Shown here: piece after piece, positions 60,142 to 64,000 of the stretch
How positions within the stretch are numbered: the stretch's first letter is position 1
Layout of the letters: the number at the start of each line of letters is the position of its first letter
DNA from: Streptomyces sp. IMTB 2501
Lineage (GTDB): Bacteria > Actinomycetota > Actinomycetes > Streptomycetales > Streptomycetaceae
Assembly: GCF_001953885.1 (NCBI RefSeq)
Contig: NZ_MQUS01000024.1
Span: 62,001-126,000 of the forward strand
Length of the DNA: 64,000 nucleotides
Direction: 5' to 3'
Notes under the pieces: model-generated
The model's database searches: none
Told to the model about the DNA's origin: nothing
Seen by the model: only the letters and a program-made list of their open reading frames with translations
Program-made: the position numbers and the translations under genes

Positions 60142-61161
60142 CTACGGCCGCGCGGCCTCGGGGTCCGGCTCCGGCCCGCAAGGCGCGCTCTCCACGTTCT
60201 GTACGGCCCTGATCGCGCCGGTCGTCACGGTGGTGCTGGGCACTCCGGCCGTCCCGGCGAGCCTGCGGACGGCCCGGCGTGCGGCGCGCAGCGCGTCGCC
60301 CGTGAGCAGCAGCAGCGCCAGCCAGACCAGCGCGAACCCGGCCCAGCGCTCGGGCGGCATGGCCTCGTGGAAGTAGAGGATGCCGAGCAGGAACTGGAAG
60401 ACGGGCGCCAGATACTGCAGCAGGCCCAGCGTGGACAGCGGCACGCGGATCGCCGCCGCGCCGAAGCAGACCAGCGGCAGTGCGGTGACGAGGCCGGTGG
60501 AGGCGAGCAGGGCGGCGTGTCCGGTCCCGTCGTTCAGGAAGCTGGCCTTCCCGTGCGCGCCGAGCCACAGCAGATAGCCGAGCGCGGGCAGGAACTGGAT
60601 CGCGGTCTCGGCGGCCAGCGACTCGACACCGCCGAGGCCGACCTTCTTCTTGACCAGGCCGTAGGTGGCGAAGGAGAAGGCGAGGACCAGCGAGATCCAC
60701 GGCGGCCGGCCGTAGCCGACGGTCAGGGTGACGACGGCGGCGAAGCCGGTCGCGACCGCCGCCCACTGCACGGGCCGCAGCCGCTCCTTCAGCAGCAGTA
60801 CGCCCATCGCGATGGTCACCAGCGGGTTGATGAAGTAACCGAGGGAGGCCTCGACCACATGGCCGGAGTTCACGGCCCAGATGTAGACGCCCCAGTTCAC
60901 CGAGATGACGGTGGCGGCCACGGCGACCAGCCCGAGCCGGCGCGGCTGACGCAGCAGCTCCCCGGCCCAGGCCCAGCGCCGTACGAAGAGCAGCGCCACG
61001 GCGACGACGCCGAGGGACCACACCATGCGGTGGGCGAGGATCTCCACCGCCCCGGCGGGCTTGAGCAGCGGCCAGAACAGGGGCACCAGGCCCCACATGC
61101 CGTAGGCGGCGAAGCCGTTGAGCAGGCCTATTCGGTGCTCACCCCTGGACGTCCCGGTCAC
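60142..61161 (-). CDS. rarD: RarD-type EamA transporter
   Basis: 339 residues with ten membrane helices and a hydrophilic tail (residues 300-339). The RarD signature is clear: RIGLLNGFAAYGMWGLVPLFWPLLKPAGAVEILAHRMVWS at the start, then INWGVYIWAVNSGHVVEASLGYFINPLVTI-type SVNWGVYIWAVNSGHVVEASLGYFINPL, and LQYLAPVFQFLLGIL. It is a drug/metabolite-superfamily exporter of unknown substrate. GTG start at 61161. It stands alone. Confidence 0.93.
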   Translation of the reverse strand: MTGTSRGEHRIGLLNGFAAYGMWGLVPLFWPLLKPAGAVEILAHRMVWSLGVVAVALLFVRRWAWAGELLRQPRRLGLVAVAATVISVNWGVYIWAVNSGHVVEASLGYFINPLVTIAMGVLLLKERLRPVQWAAVATGFAAVVTLTVGYGRPPWISLVLAFSFATYGLVKKKVGLGGVESLAAETAIQFLPALGYLLWLGAHGKASFLNDGTGHAALLASTGLVTALPLVCFGAAAIRVPLSTLGLLQYLAPVFQFLLGILYFHEAMPPERWAGFALVWLALLLLTGDALRAARRAVRRLAGTAGVPSTTVTTGAIRAVQNVESAPCGPEPDPEAARP

Positions 61162-61270
61162 CGGCCCTCCCTCTCACATCAGGCATGCGAGAACGAAGGT
61201 AGCGCCGAGCGCCCCGCCTGTCATGTGTGTATCGGCATACGGTCATGACAGGCCGGAGGGTTCGGAGGGA

Positions 61271-62125
61271 TCAGCTCTTGAGCGCGGCGGTGACCGCCTC
61301 CGTCAGCGGCGTCGTCGGGCGGCCGGTCAGGCGCGACAGATCGCCGGAGGAGATCACCAGCTCGCCCTTCTCGATCGAGGCGTCCACGCCCGCCAGGGTC
61401 GTGGCCAGGGGGCCGGGAAGCCCGGCGCCGGTCAGGATGCCGGTGAAGGCCTCGGCGGAGACCGGGGTGTAGACGATCTCCTTACCGGTCTGCCGGCTCA
61501 GCTCGGCCGCGTACTCGGCGAAGCCGAACGCCTCGTCGCCGCCCAGCTCGTACGTCTGGTTCTCGTGGCCCGTGCCGGTCAGTACCGCGACCGCGGCGGC
61601 GGCGTAGTCGGCGCGGGAGGCGGCCGAGACCCGGCCGTCACCGGCGGCCTGGACGACCGCGCTGTGCTCCAGTACCGGGGCGAGGTTCTCGGTGTAGTTC
61701 TCGAAGTACCAGCCGTTGCGCAGCAGGGTGTAGGGCAGGCCGGAGGCGAGCAGTGCCGCCTCCGTCGCCCGGTGGTCGTCCGCGAGCGCGGCCGTGAGGC
61801 TGCCCGGCGCGCTGGTGTACGCGAGCAGCGCCACGCCGGCCGCCTTCGCGGCGTCGATGACGACCTGGTGCTGGGCCGGACGGCCCTTGTCGAACTCGTT
61901 GCCCGAGATCAGCAGGACCCTGTCGCCTGCGGCGAAGACGTCGTCGAAGGTCTCGGGCGCGTTGTAGTCGGCGATCGCGAGCTTCACCCCGCGGGCCGCG
62001 AGGCCGGCGGCCTTCTGCCCGTCGCGCACGACCGCGGTGATCTGCCCCGCCGGCACCTGCTCCAGCAGCTGCTCCACGACATGGCGGCCGAGGTGTCCGG
62101 TGGCTCCGGTGACGACGATGCTCAT
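61271..62125 (-). CDS. NmrA-type NAD(P)-binding oxidoreductase (QorB-like)
   Basis: 284 residues. N-terminal dinucleotide site MSIVVTGATGHLGRHVVEQL, then the QorB/NmrA run DYNAPETFDDVFAAGDRVLLISGNEFDKGRPAQHQVVIDAAK and LLAYTSAP. Related E. coli QorB reduces quinones with NADPH. It is divergent from an HxlR regulator with a conserved Cys, a pairing known in Corynebacterium as qorR/qor2. The role is thus probably quinone or disulfide stress. ATG start behind GGAGTT. Confidence 0.9.
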   Translation of the reverse strand: MSIVVTGATGHLGRHVVEQLLEQVPAGQITAVVRDGQKAAGLAARGVKLAIADYNAPETFDDVFAAGDRVLLISGNEFDKGRPAQHQVVIDAAKAAGVALLAYTSAPGSLTAALADDHRATEAALLASGLPYTLLRNGWYFENYTENLAPVLEHSAVVQAAGDGRVSAASRADYAAAAVAVLTGTGHENQTYELGGDEAFGFAEYAAELSRQTGKEIVYTPVSAEAFTGILTGAGLPGPLATTLAGVDASIEKGELVISSGDLSRLTGRPTTPLTEAVTAALKS

Positions 62126-62206
62126 GGTTCAGAACTCCTTGTGGGGGTGCCGTATGGCCGTATCGCTGTATGACACTCACCCTAGGAGAGGCACTAACCA
62201 AGCGAA

Positions 62207-62231
62207 AGTACCCACTTTGAAGTAAGGTACT
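62207..62231. promoter_or_regulatory. Imperfect palindrome over the HxlR promoter/start
   Basis: AGTACC (62207-62212) and GGTACT (62226-62231) flank an inner ACTT-TG-AAGT (62214-62223). It ends four bases before the regulator's ATG and lies 80 bp from the divergent qorB-like start. HxlR proteins often bind GTAC-type inverted repeats, so it is a probable operator. Confidence 0.65.
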
Positions 62232-62234
62232 GGC

Positions 62235-62639
62235 ATGGCAGTAAGCAAGAACGCGGCGGACGTCGAGGCCATGTGCCCCTACCGGCTCGTCCTGGAGCAC
62301 GTCACCAGCCGCTGGGGTGTCCTCGTCCTCATCGCTCTGCTGGAGCGGCCGTACCGGTTCAGCGAGCTGCGCCGGGCGATCAACCTCGTCGGCGGGCGCG
62401 GCGTCAGCGAGAAGATGCTCACCCAGACCCTCCAGACCCTGGAGCGCGACGGCCTGGTCCACCGGGACGCCAAGCCGGTCATCCCGCCCCGCGTCGACTA
62501 CTCGCTCACCGGCCTCGGCCGGGAGGCGGCGGAGCAGGTGCGCTCCCTCGCCCAGTGGACCCACGACCGCATGCCGGCGGTGGAGAAGGCGCGCCTGGCA
62601 TACGACGAGGCCCGGGAAATCCAGTCCCGGGCCTCGTAG
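62235..62639 (+). CDS. HxlR-family redox-type transcriptional regulator (QorR-like)
   Basis: 134 residues. Winged helix: RWGVLVLIALLERPYRFSELRRAINLVGGRGVSEKMLTQTLQTLERDGLVHRDAKPVIPPRVDYSLTGLG. A single Cys at position 14 (EAMCPYRL) is the usual redox-sensing residue of QorR/YodB-type members. Divergent from the qorB-like gene, it is likely its repressor and released by oxidation. The ATG start follows a short promoter with GTAC palindromes. The last 11 codons contain a perfect hairpin that ends at the stop. Confidence 0.92.
   Translation: MAVSKNAADVEAMCPYRLVLEHVTSRWGVLVLIALLERPYRFSELRRAINLVGGRGVSEKMLTQTLQTLERDGLVHRDAKPVIPPRVDYSLTGLGREAAEQVRSLAQWTHDRMPAVEKARLAYDEAREIQSRAS
62606..62636. terminator. 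Terminator hairpin inside the end of the HxlR gene
   Basis: CGAGGCCCGGG (62606-62616) and CCCGGGCCTCG (62626-62636) are perfect 11-bp arms around a 9-nt loop. The right arm stops directly before the TAG (62637-62639), so it lies within the coding sequence. It also lies just beyond the end of the convergent korB gene at 62672. Confidence 0.75.
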
Positions 62640-62671
62640 CCGAGCGAAGGCGTATGCGAGCGAAGGCGGTC

Positions 62672-63725
<1,054 letters not shown>

Positions 63726-63733
<8 letters not shown>

Positions 63734-64000
63734 CGATGGCCTCCTTCAGCGCCGCGGCGAGCTGTTCCGCCTTGAACGGCATGCCGTTGACCTGGTTGTA
63801 GGAGTGGGCGTCGACCAGGTACTTCGCCCGGATCAGGGTGGCGAGCTGCCCGAGGTTCATCTCGGGGATCACCACCTTGTCGTACGACGTGACCACCGCT
63901 TGGAGATTGCCCGGGAACGGGTTGAGGTGGCGCAGATGGGCCTGTGCGATCGACTCGCCGGCGCGGCGCAGCCGCCGTACCGCCGCCGTGATCGGTCCGT
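63726..64000 (-). CDS. korA: 2-oxoacid:ferredoxin oxidoreductase, alpha subunit (3' end only)
   Basis: The gene runs off the right edge of the window. The last 91 codons are visible, reading (from the edge) AAVRRLRRAGESIAQAHLRH, then LNPFPGNLQAVVTSYDKVVI, PEMNLGQLATLIRAKYLVD, and the end VNGMPFKAEQLAAALKEAID. This matches the C-terminal domain of KorA-type alpha subunits. The stop TGA lies at 63726-63728. The frame overlaps the korB start by 8 nt, so translation is coupled. Confidence 0.9.

Overview
The window is a typical stretch of Streptomyces chromosome. GC content and GC3 are very high, GTG starts are common, genes are tightly coupled with 1-8 nt overlaps, and the gene set is actinobacterial (AfsR-like NB-ARC/TPR protein, LolA-like lipoprotein-carrier-type protein, PASTA protein, Ser/Thr kinase, FAD-dependent geranylgeranyl-reductase-type enzyme beside nuo). 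Coding capacity is dominated by respiration: a complete 14-gene complex I operon and most of a menaquinone toolkit using the futalosine route. No tRNA, rRNA, CRISPR, insertion sequence or prophage was recognised.

Layout. 1-5.3 kb: 3' part of an AfsR-type regulator, a small secreted peptide behind a 14-bp tandem-repeat leader, a decayed methyltransferase, azlCD with a divergent XRE-cupin regulator, and a cold-shock protein. 5.6-15.7 kb: mqnA, a membrane Ser/Thr kinase, a membrane-anchored extracellular protein, prepilin peptidase, mqnC, a barrel-less amidohydrolase relic, menG, PASTA and GNAT proteins, and a menaquinone-reductase-like flavoenzyme. 15.7-17.3 kb: peptide deformylase and a NlpC/P60 hydrolase. 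17.3-34 kb: a 750-bp control region with a Rex-type operator, then nuoA-N and a strong terminator. 34-43.7 kb: a Uma2 protein, recQ, and a reverse-strand operon of GntR regulator, dicluster ferredoxin, ABC importer and an AprA/fumarate-reductase-type flavoprotein fused to HEAT repeats. 43.8-51.2 kb: M56 peptidase, a membrane protein plus YtrA-type GntR behind a perfect 37-bp palindrome, fumarylacetoacetase, an ATP-grasp/monooxygenase pair and a HAD phosphatase. 51.4-64 kb: a transglycosylase with a c-di-AMP riboswitch, long-chain polyprenyl diphosphate synthase, a LolA-like protein with an ABC exporter, assorted enzymes, rarD, a qorB/qorR-type pair, and the 2-oxoacid:ferredoxin oxidoreductase beta gene with the 3' end of alpha.

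How the genes work together: MqnA and MqnC make the naphthoquinone head group, the polyprenyl synthase supplies the side chain, MenG methylates the ring, the geranylgeranyl-reductase-type enzyme probably saturates the side chain, and NuoA-N reduces the finished menaquinone with NADH. The Rex-type operator in front of nuoA would tie this to the NADH/NAD+ ratio. The most promising poorly understood system is the flavoprotein-HEAT/ferredoxin/ABC operon at 36.8-43.7 kb, whose solute-binding protein also seems to carry a NosL-like C-terminal domain.
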